A stretch of 64,000 bases of DNA from Aliiglaciecola sp. M165 (GTDB taxonomy: Bacteria; Pseudomonadota; Gammaproteobacteria; Enterobacterales; Alteromonadaceae): contig NZ_VKKH01000002.1 of assembly GCF_007197995.1 (NCBI RefSeq), forward strand, positions 372,001 through 436,000, given 5' to 3'. This document shows positions 18,540 through 28,285 of this stretch, one piece after another; within the stretch, counting starts at the first letter, position 1; each line of letters starts with the position of its first letter. The notes below the pieces were generated by a model that saw only the letters and a list, made by a program, of their open reading frames with translations, did not search any database and was not told the origin of the DNA. A program made the translations under genes and the position numbers.

Positions 18540-18731
18540 TGGACTTCATTAAATGTTGCTATAGCTCGGGCTGGAGAAAATGCTGTACCGCTTTCACAAA
18601 CCGCTATTGGTACAAACGCCAACGCGGTGCTTTACTCAGTTATCGAGACAGCAAAAGCCAATGGTCTCGTACCGTTCGATTATCTGATGTACACGCTTTT
18701 GCATCGCGGCGAACCGTTGCCAGATATGTAA
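18540..18731 (+). pseudogene. IS66-family transposase remnant (C-terminal end)
   Basis: The frame contains NAVLYSVIETAKANGL and PFDYL, the conserved C-terminal tail of IS66-type (DDE) transposases. The catalytic part is missing; only about 50 residues of recognisable tail remain upstream of the stop. No terminal inverted repeats were identified. It marks an old insertion inside the alginate locus. Confidence 0.72.
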
Positions 18732-18776
18732 CGATTGCCATACGGACACGATGTTTGTTGGTGAGATGGGGATATA

Positions 18777-18808
18777 AAAAATGCCGCTTGTTAATAAGCG
18801 GCATTTTA
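18777..18808. terminator. Strong bidirectional terminator
   Basis: ATGCCGCTT and AAGCGGCAT form a 9-bp stem around a 6-base loop, flanked by an A-run on the left and TTTT on the right. It serves the large lipoprotein gene on the minus strand, whose stop is 40 bp away. Confidence 0.85.
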
Positions 18809-18847
18809 AACACGGTGTGTAAGATATGAATCTAGGGGTAATAGATT

Positions 18848-21800
18848 TTAGTCTTCTTGAACCGTTGCCTCGGCAGAACTTGAATAAGTAGTACTCAGAT
18901 CGTCACCCACAGCATAAGTTTCGAAGTCCTCAGTCAGAACTGCCGTATCGTTTGCATCAGCAACCACGATATCATCAGCTAATAACTCTTTTGCTGACTC
19001 TTTTGCAGAGCTACCAATACGGATTTGATACGTTTCTGTGGCTGTCCCTGTATTGATCGCAACATAAGGCCCATAGAAGGTTGCTCCGCCATCAATTGAA
19101 AGAGAATAACCTGTTGCAGTCCAATCAATCACTACATCAATATTGGTATCGTCCGCATACGTTAAGCCATCAATGGTTTGTTGAGATTTTGATGCGTCAC
19201 GATACTTAACGGCGCCATTGCTAAAGACAATTTCACCCGTTAGGTTATCTGAAGAAGCGGAGCCACCGTATACGCTAATATAAGCGGTATTGTCTTCGTC
19301 AACACCCGGGGTCGCTACAAAACCAGGAATGGCTTGTATTTTAAGGGTTGCAGAAATAGACCCTTCGTCAAGTGCCGACGATGTCAAACGTAACTCAGCA
19401 TCGGCTGATGTTGTTGTATCAGCCATTCTAGCCACATTGTCTGCACTCGTTGCCTCAAGTGTAGTAACCGTTGCTTCGGCAGAACTGGAATAAGTAGTAC
19501 TTAGATCCTCACCATCAGCATAAGTTTCGAAGTCCTCAGTCAGAACTGCCATATCGTTAGCATCAGCAATCACGATATCATCAGCTAATAACTCTTTTGC
19601 TGACTCTTTTGCAGAGCTACCAATACGGATTTGATACGTTTCTGTGGCTGTCCCTGTATTGATCGCAACATAAGGCCCGTAGAAGGTTACACCGCCATCA
19701 ATTGAAAGAGAATAACCTGTTGCAGTCCAGTCAATCACAACATCGATATCAGTATCATCCGCATACGTTAAGCCATCAATGGTTTGTTGAGATTTTGATG
19801 CGTCACGATACTTAACGGCGCCATTACTAAAGACAATTTCACCTGTTAGGTTATCTGAAGAAGCAGACCCACCGTATACACTTATATAAGCGGTATTGTC
19901 TTCGTCAACACCTGGGGTTGCTACAAATCCAGGAATGGCTTGTATTTTAATTGTGGTTGATATTGAACCTTCATCAAGTGCCGACGTTGTTAAACGTAAC
20001 TCAGCATCGGCTGATGTTGTTGTATCAGCCATTCTGGCAACTTTGTCTACACTTGTTCCGGCGAGGGTCCTCACTGTTGCTTCAGCGGAGCTTGAATAAG
20101 TAGTACTTAAATCTTCACCATCAGCAAAAATTTCGAAGTCCTCAGTCAGAACTGCTGTATCGTTTGCATCAGCAACCACGATATCATCAGCTAATAACTC
20201 TTTTGCAGACTCTTTCGCAGAGCTACCAATACGGATTTGATACGTTTCTGTGGCTGTCCCTGTATTGATCGCTACATAAGGCCCGTAGAAGGTTGCACCG
20301 CCATCAATTGAAAGAGAATAACCTGTTGCAGTCCAATCAATCACGACATCAATATCAGTATCATCCGCATACGTTAAGCCATCAATGGTTTGCTGAGATT
20401 TTGATGCATCACGATACTTAACAGCGCCATTGCTAAAGACAATTTCACCCGTTAGGTTATCTGAAGAAGCAGACCCACCGTATACACTTATGTAAGCGGT
20501 ATTATCTTCGTCAACACCCGGTGTAGCAGTGAAGCCAGAAATTGCTTGTATCTTGAGAGTTGTAGAAATAGACCCTTCGTCAAGTGGATCCGTTGTCAAA
20601 CGTAACTCAGCATCGGCTGACGTTGTTGTATCAGCCATTCTGGCAACGTTATTTGCCCCCGTTTCTACTACAACAGTTCCATTAATTGTTACCACCAACT
20701 CGGCTGTTGTGCCATCAATAGACTCAATAGTAAACATATCTGTTTCACGCTCGCCCACTACAAGTGCAGCGATGGTGGCATCAGTGGTGTCAAGAGTATA
20801 GGTCCATGACCCATCCTCTATAATGTCTAATGAGCCGTAAGTACCGTTTAGCATTGAGCTAATTACAAAAGCTTCACCTTCGTCGGGGTCAAACACACTT
20901 ACCGTACCGGTGGCTGTGGTTTCGTCACTTGCAATAGTTCCTGTTAAATCAAGGAAAGTTGCCGGAGTCGGTTCAGCTTCGCCATCCCCAACATCAAAAA
21001 CAACAACCTCTGAATAAATCGCTAGGCTATAGGAACTCGTATCGCCGTCAAGGGTTTCACCCACATCATAATTTTCAAAGTCATCAGCAAAGACACGAAC
21101 TGTGCCCGCCGTATCTGAATACACTGCAATGTTATCAACATAGTAAGAACCAAAAGGGATCGTTCTGTCGTTATCACCGAAACGGAATTGGATGGTTCTA
21201 ATACCTTCTGCAAACCACTGATCTAAATCAGTGAAATCGGAATCAACAACTGCTGCAGTTGAGAACGAACCACCACCTATAACTTCACCATCAATAGTTA
21301 TGGTGATTTGCTCTGCAGCATCTAAGTCCCAGGTAATTTCAACATCGTAAAACTGCTCTTCAACAAATGGTGCGGTAACAATAGTGCCAGGGTATGCTTC
21401 GCTATCTGTATTTCGAACAAAGAAGCGAGGGGCAATGGGATTGCCTTCAGAGTCTGTTTGATTACCTTGAATACGAAGATCTACTAGAGATTCGCTAGAA
21501 CTGCCAGAAGTACCGTACAGTGTGATGTAAGCATCTTTGATATTTCCGTCACTGCCCAGTGCCTCTTCTTTAGAAAACGAAGCGCTAAGCTTACCTTGAC
21601 GTAAATTGTCTACGCTGAATCGAATTTCACCGGTATCACCGCCAATATCAGAAATCTTAACTACTTGGGTAAGCGCTGCGACACGAACTTCAATTTCGGC
21701 TGTCGTGCCGTCAATTGATGCAATTGTCACTGAATCTCTTACTGAATTACCCACTTCAAGGTTAGCAACGGTTTCATTTGCGACATCAACGGTGTACGAC

Positions 21801-23029
21801 CAATTTCCATCAGCACTAATACTAAAAGTACCATAGTCAAGTACGACATCGGTTTGAGCCACAATGGCGTCTTCTTCAAAGTTAGGATCCAAAACTGTCA
21901 CTGTGCCAGTCAAGGGATCTATTGCTGTATTTTGCACAGTCCCGCTTAGGACGCCCTCGATAATTGCTGCTACAGGATCATTGTTGTAACCAATGGCTGC
22001 GCCAATCACGTCAAGCAAAGATTCATCTACATCACCAGCAACTGCTGAAGTTGTCTGTAAATTGGTCTGTGCAGTTTCGAGTAATGCTAAATTGGCTTCT
22101 GAAAACGCGCCATCAGCCAAGTCAGTGGCAACACTTGCGATTAGAGCTGCCATGTCATTGTCTGCGTCGTCGGCATCTAGTTGTGATAAAAGTGCTAAAG
22201 CAGAGCCGTACCTGTCTGCATCCGCGGCACCTTCAGCGCCAAGTGCAACAGCACCAATCTCAGTTGGCAAAACTTTTGTAGTATCAAAACGAATCCCAAA
22301 ACGAAGGTTAATGGCGGTTGCTTGATCAGAGAAGCCATTCAGATCAGAGCCTGATGCCTGAACAGCCATCTCAGTCAGTGGAGAGACTACATATGACGGA
22401 GGAGGCAGTAACTCGCCTTCTTCGCCAACTAGATTCTCAACAACGTCAACCACACTGCGCAGCACCGGCGCATCAAGTGTTTCACCTGTCGATTCATCGG
22501 TATAAGTACCGCCAGAACATGACACTAAACCCATGCCTTCAAAGTGAACATCATTAAATGTCACGCTACCTGTGTCACCAGAAGTCGCTGTGGCTTGTGC
22601 GGGAGAGATAGCAACGCCATCGTCACCTACTGCAAAGATTTCACAGCTAGCGCCACTTACAGGTCCTTTTACTACACTGGCAGTAACGTCTAATGTGGGA
22701 AGTACAACCGTCGTCGATGCACCGACGCCTTCGGTAAAGCCCGCTTCATCAGTGTATCTAGCAGAAACGGATATTACTGAGCCTTCATCTGCTTCGGTAA
22801 TTGTGTAAGTTGTACCTGTAGCACCTGTGGACCAAGCATAACTGATGGAATCTGCTCGAATGCCATCTGCATCAGTAACCGATGCAGAGAGTGTAGATCC
22901 TGCAATAAAATCGCCACCGGATATTGTTATGCTACCGCGACTATTGCCTTCCAACTCAGCGTTATCATCAGTACCACAACCAACCAAGGCCGTCGCAACG
23001 ATGATGGGTATAAGTGACTTCTTAACCAT
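18848..23029 (-). CDS. Giant alginate-locus lipoprotein with VCBS and triplicated jelly-roll-like modules
   Basis: 1393 residues. The N-terminus is a lipoprotein signal (VATALVGC, Cys18). Next come an Ig-like domain, a helical domain (about 110-350), a VCBS-type repeat, a beta-rich module with a DDFENYDVGE edge, a second VCBS repeat, and three near-identical 202-residue modules to the C-terminus. The modules share VARMADTTTS, YISVYGGSA, SIDGG and IRIGSSAKE segments and end in a TEDFE...YSS segment. The fold looks like a lamin/concanavalin-type jelly roll. No catalytic motif is visible, so a surface glycan-binding or adhesion role is inferred from the modules and from its place next to the second TonB receptor, 255 bp downstream on the same strand. 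Confidence 0.82.
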   Translation of the reverse strand: MVKKSLIPIIVATALVGCGTDDNAELEGNSRGSITISGGDFIAGSTLSASVTDADGIRADSISYAWSTGATGTTYTITEADEGSVISVSARYTDEAGFTEGVGASTTVVLPTLDVTASVVKGPVSGASCEIFAVGDDGVAISPAQATATSGDTGSVTFNDVHFEGMGLVSCSGGTYTDESTGETLDAPVLRSVVDVVENLVGEEGELLPPPSYVVSPLTEMAVQASGSDLNGFSDQATAINLRFGIRFDTTKVLPTEIGAVALGAEGAADADRYGSALALLSQLDADDADNDMAALIASVATDLADGAFSEANLALLETAQTNLQTTSAVAGDVDESLLDVIGAAIGYNNDPVAAIIEGVLSGTVQNTAIDPLTGTVTVLDPNFEEDAIVAQTDVVLDYGTFSISADGNWSYTVDVANETVANLEVGNSVRDSVTIASIDGTTAEIEVRVAALTQVVKISDIGGDTGEIRFSVDNLRQGKLSASFSKEEALGSDGNIKDAYITLYGTSGSSSESLVDLRIQGNQTDSEGNPIAPRFFVRNTDSEAYPGTIVTAPFVEEQFYDVEITWDLDAAEQITITIDGEVIGGGSFSTAAVVDSDFTDLDQWFAEGIRTIQFRFGDNDRTIPFGSYYVDNIAVYSDTAGTVRVFADDFENYDVGETLDGDTSSYSLAIYSEVVVFDVGDGEAEPTPATFLDLTGTIASDETTATGTVSVFDPDEGEAFVISSMLNGTYGSLDIIEDGSWTYTLDTTDATIAALVVGERETDMFTIESIDGTTAELVVTINGTVVVETGANNVARMADTTTSADAELRLTTDPLDEGSISTTLKIQAISGFTATPGVDEDNTAYISVYGGSASSDNLTGEIVFSNGAVKYRDASKSQQTIDGLTYADDTDIDVVIDWTATGYSLSIDGGATFYGPYVAINTGTATETYQIRIGSSAKESAKELLADDIVVADANDTAVLTEDFEIFADGEDLSTTYSSSAEATVRTLAGTSVDKVARMADTTTSADAELRLTTSALDEGSISTTIKIQAIPGFVATPGVDEDNTAYISVYGGSASSDNLTGEIVFSNGAVKYRDASKSQQTIDGLTYADDTDIDVVIDWTATGYSLSIDGGVTFYGPYVAINTGTATETYQIRIGSSAKESAKELLADDIVIADANDMAVLTEDFETYADGEDLSTTYSSSAEATVTTLEATSADNVARMADTTTSADAELRLTSSALDEGSISATLKIQAIPGFVATPGVDEDNTAYISVYGGSASSDNLTGEIVFSNGAVKYRDASKSQQTIDGLTYADDTNIDVVIDWTATGYSLSIDGGATFYGPYVAINTGTATETYQIRIGSSAKESAKELLADDIVVADANDTAVLTEDFETYAVGDDLSTTYSSSAEATVQED
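18861..20678. repeat. Three 606-bp direct repeats inside the lipoprotein gene
   Basis: Equivalent points at 18861, 19467 and 20073 give an exact 606-bp period (202 codons). Long stretches are identical at DNA level and differences are scattered, implying recent duplication or gene conversion. Copy number may vary between strains through recombination. Confidence 0.93.
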
Positions 23030-23145
23030 GCTTTCTACTCCTGAAAGTTCCAGTTTTAATATGCTGCCAAGTTACCGGCTATGAGTGGTAAATGCGCACA
23101 TTATGTAAACCTGATTGGTATGACAAAAATGTGCTTCCAACACTT

Positions 23146-23158
23146 TTGGTATTACCAA
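23146..23158. promoter_or_regulatory. Perfect palindromic operator TTGGTATTACCAA
   Basis: TTGGTA-T-TACCAA is a perfect palindrome 117 bp upstream of the lipoprotein gene, between it and the second TonB receptor. It is the best example of the motif repeated in this locus and fits the FadR-type GntR consensus. Confidence 0.6.
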
Positions 23159-23216
23159 TATTATTTTTAATTTTTATAGCTAGATTTAGAGCGCACAAAC
23201 CGATTCAAAAAGGGTG

Positions 23217-23244
23217 AAGCCCGCTCGATAGGGTCTGCGGGCTT
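23217..23244 (-). terminator. Terminator after second TonB receptor
   Basis: AAGCCCGC and GCGGGCTT form an 8-bp stem with a 12-base loop; on the minus strand a run of five T follows six bases later. The receptor stop is 40 bp upstream. Confidence 0.7.
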
Positions 23245-23284
23245 TAGATTGATTTTGTTTGTGCCAACTAATCCCTAACTCCGA

Positions 23285-26200
23285 TCAATATTTGAAGCTA
23301 ATACCTGCGAATAAACGAGGACCGTAGTCACTCACTTGACCTAAATTACCCTGAACATAAAAGTCATCAGAGCGAGGCGCGCTAAACAAGTTAATCGCTT
23401 CAACTTTTACACGAATGTTTTTATTAATTTTGTATGAAGCACGCGCTTCCCAAACACCCACTTCATCAACAAAGCGCAGTCGTGTGCCGTTACTTGTGTA
23501 GGGTTGGAAATACTCGCTACGGTATTTGTAGATAAGCGCTGTATCAAAGTCGCCAACTTGGTAATAGACCTGGCCACTGAACACATGCTCGGAGAACCCA
23601 GGAACAGCTCCTGGTGGGATAATGCCCTCTGTTAGTTGAGTAGTAACGCCATCAAGGTCGGTAACGAAGGTATCACCGTAATTACTGTCTTCAAACTCGA
23701 AATCTGTGTCTGCATAGTTATAGCCTAGCTTAATACCTATACCGCTATCCCAACGATATGCAAGAGAGGCCTCTAAACCCACAAGATCACTTTCAGTGTC
23801 AGTGGTGACAGAGTTAGTAATAGGTAATGCAACGTCAACACCATCAACTGTAAAGTTTTCAAGTACTGTTTGTTGTTGGAAACCACCGTTAAACTGTTTG
23901 TAGTATAGGCTCACAGCAACGATTGAATCTTCGTTGGGATACCATTCAAACGCCACATCATAGTTCCATGACATCAATGGTTGCGTGTCTGGATTACCAG
24001 AACCGTTGACGCCCACTAATAGGTCAGCAATGGATTGAGGCGCAACTTCATCATCTGTTTGGAACGTGCGGCTGAAACCCAAGTCAGAGGGATCTGCGCG
24101 AGACATACCACGATAAATTCCGGCTCTTAACAGGACCTCTTCAGAGTAGTCAACAACCAGGTTAAAGCTGGGTAGTACTTCGGTGTATTCACCGCCACCA
24201 ACAATACGTTCAATTGAATCATTTGTTGCCAGTGACACTATGCCAAGTTCATCAGTGACAACATCAAAACCTTGCCTGAAGCTAACCGATGTCACTTCTG
24301 TATTGACCACGCGCAACCCGAAGTTACCGCGAACCGGCATACCCTTCATTTCTGTGTCGTAGTTGGCCATGAAATAAGCAGCGGTAGTCTCTTCGGTGAC
24401 ATCGATAGTACCGGCATTTTCATATTCCACTTCTGGGTAGCCAAACTCGCCACCTTGAGACGCGACCAATGCTTGGGAGAAGCATACGTTATCGTATGTT
24501 GCCCAAGAAGAGCCTGTACCGCTATCAACAACCGCCCCTTCGCTATTGACGTGGGTGATAATATCGCCATCGGAAACTGTCGATAAGAAATCAGATTCAG
24601 GGAAGTCAATTTGGCAACCTTGAAGCACGTCGATGGCTGAAGTTACACCTTCGTCTAATGTAAACGTATTTCTTGAACCATTGCCATTGCTTCCTCCGAA
24701 CTGCAAATACGTAAGCTCAGACACACGGACACCGCCCTGAATACTGCTAATGGTGTCACCACCTAACAAGTATTCGAAATCAAGACGGCCAGAGACAACT
24801 TCATTTTCTCTTACGTTTTCACGGTCGATGCGAGTTCGTAAGCTGTCCGTAAAGTTAGAAATATCGGTCACGTCAAAATCAGTGACGGTTAAGTGAGGAA
24901 TGTGTTCACCCAAATCCCAAGTAAAGAAGGGACGACCAGACGTTCTGCCTCGGTTAGTGATTTGTAATTCTTCTCGTTTTGTTTGAGAGAAACTGAAATC
25001 TGCGCTGATAGTTAAATCATCAGTGGCAAAATGTTTAACATTTAACCCATACCCACGATAGTTCTCTTCGCGAGAATACTGCTCGCCAGCAGATTCAAAA
25101 CGCTCCTCACCTTCCCAATGTAAAATACCACCCACACTATTGGTAATGAGATTTTGGCCAGTTATACCCGGCGTTACACGTTTTTGTAGGAAGAGTAAGT
25201 CATGACGTGCTTCTGCTTGTGTTCGATCTGATATCTGGGCGTCAAAGTTGATATCCCAATTTTCAGATGGTCGGAATTGTAGACCTACAAATAACGCATC
25301 CCTTTCATCAGATGTTTCGTTTTGACGGAAGCTCCGGCTCGAGCCAGTCCATGCGTAGGGTGTACCCGCACTTTCAGCGCGCCCTGTAGTAGGATCGATG
25401 TCAGTTTCATAACCTTGGTTACTACTTCCATTAACCTGATCTTCACAGTCGCCCGCTGAGCTGCGGAAAAAGCCCTCGTTAGTATTTGCTGGATCATTTA
25501 AACATGCCCATAACGAAGAACCTGTAGGGCTTGAACTGCGGTATTCCGCTTCTGGCTGGCTGATATCTTGACGTTGTATACCTATGGTCAAACCAAGCGC
25601 TTGACCGTTATCGAACTCAAATTGGTCGACATAACTTATCGTGCCACGATAGCCCAAGTCGCTTTGTAGCGAGTTCTCAACATTTGACTCATCAGGGTTG
25701 TAATTCAGTTTCAATTCACTTTGAAATCGTTGCTTTCCAAAATCTAACGGCTTCAGTGTTTCAAGGGTAATCACACCCGCTACACCACCCTCAATCATTG
25801 ATGCGTCTTGGGTTTTGTAAATAGCTACTTTCTTCATCAACTCCGACGGGAATTGAGAGAAGTTGACCGAGCGGTCACCACTACCATTAGTTGCTTCACG
25901 ACCATTGATGTGTGTTGCACTTAAAAAAGGACCCAAACCACGAATTGTGATTTCAGTAGCGCCACCATTTTCACGGTGAGACGCAGCGCCAGTAATTGAT
26001 TCCAGTGCTTCACCAATTGAAAGAGCGGGTAAATCACCAATATCTTCAGCGGATAAACCGTCAACCACAGAGGTAGCTTCACGTTTTATAGCAATTTGAT
26101 CTTGAATCGTTTTACGGGTGCCCACAACGTTAATCACTTCAACATCGCTATCCGCGACGTTTTCATTTTCAGCTTCTTGTGCCGATGCAGAAAATGCAAA

Positions 26201-26314
26201 TGAGCTAGCTGCTGAGACTATCACTGCAGCCCTTACCAATTTAGCGACAGGTGTAAGCCTGAATTGTTCTTCCTGATGGCTTGGGTTTGATTGTTTCCCT
26301 GATATCAACGACAT
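23285..26314 (-). CDS. TonB-dependent receptor (second, alginate locus)
   Basis: 1009 residues from the ATG at 26314, which has GGAGAA 8 bp upstream; the longer frame to 26383 adds a non-signal tail and is rejected. An unusually long N-terminus precedes the signal helix (VIVSAASSFAFSASA). A VINVVGTR TonB-box-like segment and a plug with LPALSIGEALESITG and ITIRGLGPFLS follow, then the barrel ending in a hydrophobic-aromatic strand (FAGISFKY). It is likely the main alginate oligosaccharide importer, lying between PL7 and the giant lipoprotein on the same strand. Confidence 0.92.
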   Translation of the reverse strand: MSLISGKQSNPSHQEEQFRLTPVAKLVRAAVIVSAASSFAFSASAQEAENENVADSDVEVINVVGTRKTIQDQIAIKREATSVVDGLSAEDIGDLPALSIGEALESITGAASHRENGGATEITIRGLGPFLSATHINGREATNGSGDRSVNFSQFPSELMKKVAIYKTQDASMIEGGVAGVITLETLKPLDFGKQRFQSELKLNYNPDESNVENSLQSDLGYRGTISYVDQFEFDNGQALGLTIGIQRQDISQPEAEYRSSSPTGSSLWACLNDPANTNEGFFRSSAGDCEDQVNGSSNQGYETDIDPTTGRAESAGTPYAWTGSSRSFRQNETSDERDALFVGLQFRPSENWDINFDAQISDRTQAEARHDLLFLQKRVTPGITGQNLITNSVGGILHWEGEERFESAGEQYSREENYRGYGLNVKHFATDDLTISADFSFSQTKREELQITNRGRTSGRPFFTWDLGEHIPHLTVTDFDVTDISNFTDSLRTRIDRENVRENEVVSGRLDFEYLLGGDTISSIQGGVRVSELTYLQFGGSNGNGSRNTFTLDEGVTSAIDVLQGCQIDFPESDFLSTVSDGDIITHVNSEGAVVDSGTGSSWATYDNVCFSQALVASQGGEFGYPEVEYENAGTIDVTEETTAAYFMANYDTEMKGMPVRGNFGLRVVNTEVTSVSFRQGFDVVTDELGIVSLATNDSIERIVGGGEYTEVLPSFNLVVDYSEEVLLRAGIYRGMSRADPSDLGFSRTFQTDDEVAPQSIADLLVGVNGSGNPDTQPLMSWNYDVAFEWYPNEDSIVAVSLYYKQFNGGFQQQTVLENFTVDGVDVALPITNSVTTDTESDLVGLEASLAYRWDSGIGIKLGYNYADTDFEFEDSNYGDTFVTDLDGVTTQLTEGIIPPGAVPGFSEHVFSGQVYYQVGDFDTALIYKYRSEYFQPYTSNGTRLRFVDEVGVWEARASYKINKNIRVKVEAINLFSAPRSDDFYVQGNLGQVSDYGPRLFAGISFKY

Positions 26315-26430
26315 ATCGAGTTCTCCGTTGTTTTGTGTGCAAGCATGTGATTGAGAATCGCCTGTTAGTTTTATGTTATGCATTTGTTATTTTTGAATAT
26401 ACTCAATTAAAACCAATATATCAACCAATT

Positions 26431-26466
26431 GTTAACCTTTTTGTTACCAATAATGATTACCAATAT
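26431..26466. promoter_or_regulatory. Two TTACCAA half-sites upstream of second TonB receptor
   Basis: TTTGTTACCAA and ATGATTACCAA lie 15 bp apart in the 5' region of the receptor, about 130 bp from its start. They match the right half of TTGGTATTACCAA well and the left half poorly. Candidate GntR sites. Confidence 0.4.
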
Positions 26467-26490
26467 AACAAGTTGTAACTGAAAAAAGAA

Positions 26491-26524
26491 AAATCTGCTT
26501 TAACATCCTTGCTAAAGCAGATTT
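26491..26524 (-). terminator. Rho-independent terminator after PL7 lyase
   Basis: A perfect 12-bp stem (AAATCTGCTTTA / TAAAGCAGATTT) with a 10-base loop; on the minus strand it continues TTCTTTTTTC. It separates the PL7-to-dehydrogenase series from the TonB receptor. Confidence 0.9.
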
Positions 26525-26599
26525 TGATTGGGAACAAGTGTCTATTTGGTCAGTCAATTACCTGAACTGAGGCAATACATTATTGACCCTGGAGTATGA

Positions 26600-27601
26600 T
26601 TAAAATTTATAGCCTTTGTGCGTATTATGAAGGTGATAAAAAGTGGCTTGAACGTAATCACCATCGGCACCGCCATTATTTTGGTTATATACTCCTGCCT
26701 TAAAGTACATAAATTGGTTACCAGCACTATAGCCACTTTCTTTCATATCGTAGTGCTTGGTAATATTTGGCTTACCTTCTCTGATGAGAGTCACAAACAA
26801 CACTTCGTCCTCTACGGTAATTTTGTATGAGAACATTTCGTTCAAAGCAATACCGTCTTCCGGATCGGGGAGTGTGTGAGAGCGTGAACCAAGAATGTTT
26901 ACCCAGACATCATCACCACCATTTATTTCATGCGCAAAGTAAACAGTGCCTTTGGTGTTGCCTGGTAATTTTCGGTAGTACAAACGAATAGGTTCGTCAT
27001 CCGTTGCATGAATTTGCCCGATAATGACGCGCCCAACCATTTTTTCGTCACCGGTAGTAGATACGCGGTTTACCGCTAAAGTCGCCTGCAAACTACCTTC
27101 GATGCCACCAGCTTTGCGTTTCATTGAGCCGTGTGCGCCCCCGAATACCCAGTTATTCTTCGTCATGCCTCGCGCTTTTATTCGAGTATTTCCTCTGCGC
27201 AGCATCTCACGCAGTTCAGTCCTGGCGTATTTGGTATTTTTAGAAGTTTTTGCACCAACATTTGGACATGCGAACACCATTCCTCCATCATCGGCCGTAT
27301 AAAAAAACGGCTTCAATTGAAACCCTTCATCCAATGGTTTTTCATAGATGGTATCGGCTTTTTTATCTTTATTTATGTCGGTTGGAAGCGTTAGGCTCCA
27401 GTCGAGTAGGTCGAAGTTTTCTCCAGGCTTTTTGGTCGGATCAAGTTTACTAAAATCACCGAGTAATACCCCTTGTGCTAACCCATTATGTGTTGCTGGA
27501 ACTTTAACAGTATCGCTTGAAATTGCCTCACTTGAATAAGTGAACATCAAAAGGCTGCTCAAAACAGTCGTGTTGCTAAGCACTTTGATTAATTGTTTCA
27601 T
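26600..27601 (-). CDS. Alginate lyase, PL7, single-domain secreted
   Basis: 333 residues. A signal peptide (about 1-26) is followed by one PL7 jelly roll. Catalytic motifs are RTELRE, IIGQIH and YFKAGVYNQ, giving the Arg/Gln/His/Tyr set of the family. It lacks the CBM32 and lipobox of the other PL7 enzyme at 16310 but shares long segments with it (KTSKNTKYAR / KTSQNTNYVR type), suggesting duplication. It endolytically cuts alginate, probably in the periplasm or outside. It lies 66 bp after eda on the same strand. Confidence 0.93.
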   Translation of the reverse strand: MKQLIKVLSNTTVLSSLLMFTYSSEAISSDTVKVPATHNGLAQGVLLGDFSKLDPTKKPGENFDLLDWSLTLPTDINKDKKADTIYEKPLDEGFQLKPFFYTADDGGMVFACPNVGAKTSKNTKYARTELREMLRRGNTRIKARGMTKNNWVFGGAHGSMKRKAGGIEGSLQATLAVNRVSTTGDEKMVGRVIIGQIHATDDEPIRLYYRKLPGNTKGTVYFAHEINGGDDVWVNILGSRSHTLPDPEDGIALNEMFSYKITVEDEVLFVTLIREGKPNITKHYDMKESGYSAGNQFMYFKAGVYNQNNGGADGDYVQATFYHLHNTHKGYKF

Positions 27602-27667
27602 CTGATGTCCTCTTAAATACCTGTTGTATTAGGTGAACTCAAATCATCCACCAAAAATTAACATGCT

Positions 27668-28285
27668 TTATTTGATTGCCTCAATGCAAGCATCAGTAAT
27701 GGCCTGCCAATTTTCCTGTTCGACCCAACTCTTTGCCGCCACCCAGGTTCCGCCAACGGCAAATACATTGCTCAATGACAAATAGTCGTTTTTATTCTGC
27801 TTATTCACCCCACCTGTTGGGCAAAATTTAATGGATTGAAATACTGATGACACAGCAGACAAAAATGGTGCTCCACCTGATAATGATGCCGGGAAGAGTT
27901 TTAGCTCTTCAAAGCCAAATTCTGATGCCATAAGAATTTCACCTGTATTCGACACTCCGGGAAGCACAGGTACACCACAACTCGCTAATTCGGTTAACAA
28001 TGTATTCGATACTGCGGGAGTAACTATAAAATCTGATCCGGCATCTAACGCCTGTTTGAGAATAAGTGAATTAATCACTGTACCCGCGCCAACTTTGAGT
28101 TCAGGAACTGATTTTTTAATTGCCGAAAGGGCTTCTAGAGAAGCTTCTGTGCGCAGTACTACTTCGACCAACCCTAGTCCAGCATCTGCCATTGCTTTGG
28201 CGATGTGAACACCTTGTTCCGGTGAGTTTGCTTGAATAATAGGTAGAAGAGTTTGTCCTGACATGAATTCAGAAAAGCGAGTCAT
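27668..28285 (-). CDS. eda: KDPG aldolase
   Basis: 205 residues, the normal length for class I KDPG/KHG aldolase. The Schiff-base lysine is Lys129 in ELKLFPAS, with Glu41 and Arg45 in VEVVLRTE and a phosphate-binding FCPTGGV segment. It splits 2-keto-3-deoxy-6-phosphogluconate to pyruvate and glyceraldehyde-3-phosphate, the last step of alginate monomer breakdown. It is 108 bp downstream of kdgK on the same strand. Confidence 0.96.
   Translation of the reverse strand: MTRFSEFMSGQTLLPIIQANSPEQGVHIAKAMADAGLGLVEVVLRTEASLEALSAIKKSVPELKVGAGTVINSLILKQALDAGSDFIVTPAVSNTLLTELASCGVPVLPGVSNTGEILMASEFGFEELKLFPASLSGGAPFLSAVSSVFQSIKFCPTGGVNKQNKNDYLSLSNVFAVGGTWVAAKSWVEQENWQAITDACIEAIK

Noticed and set aside
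19290-20801. Repeated reading frames on the plus strand opposite the giant lipoprotein
   Set aside because: They recur only because the coding strand has 606-bp repeats; no ribosome sites, and composition mirrors the antisense.
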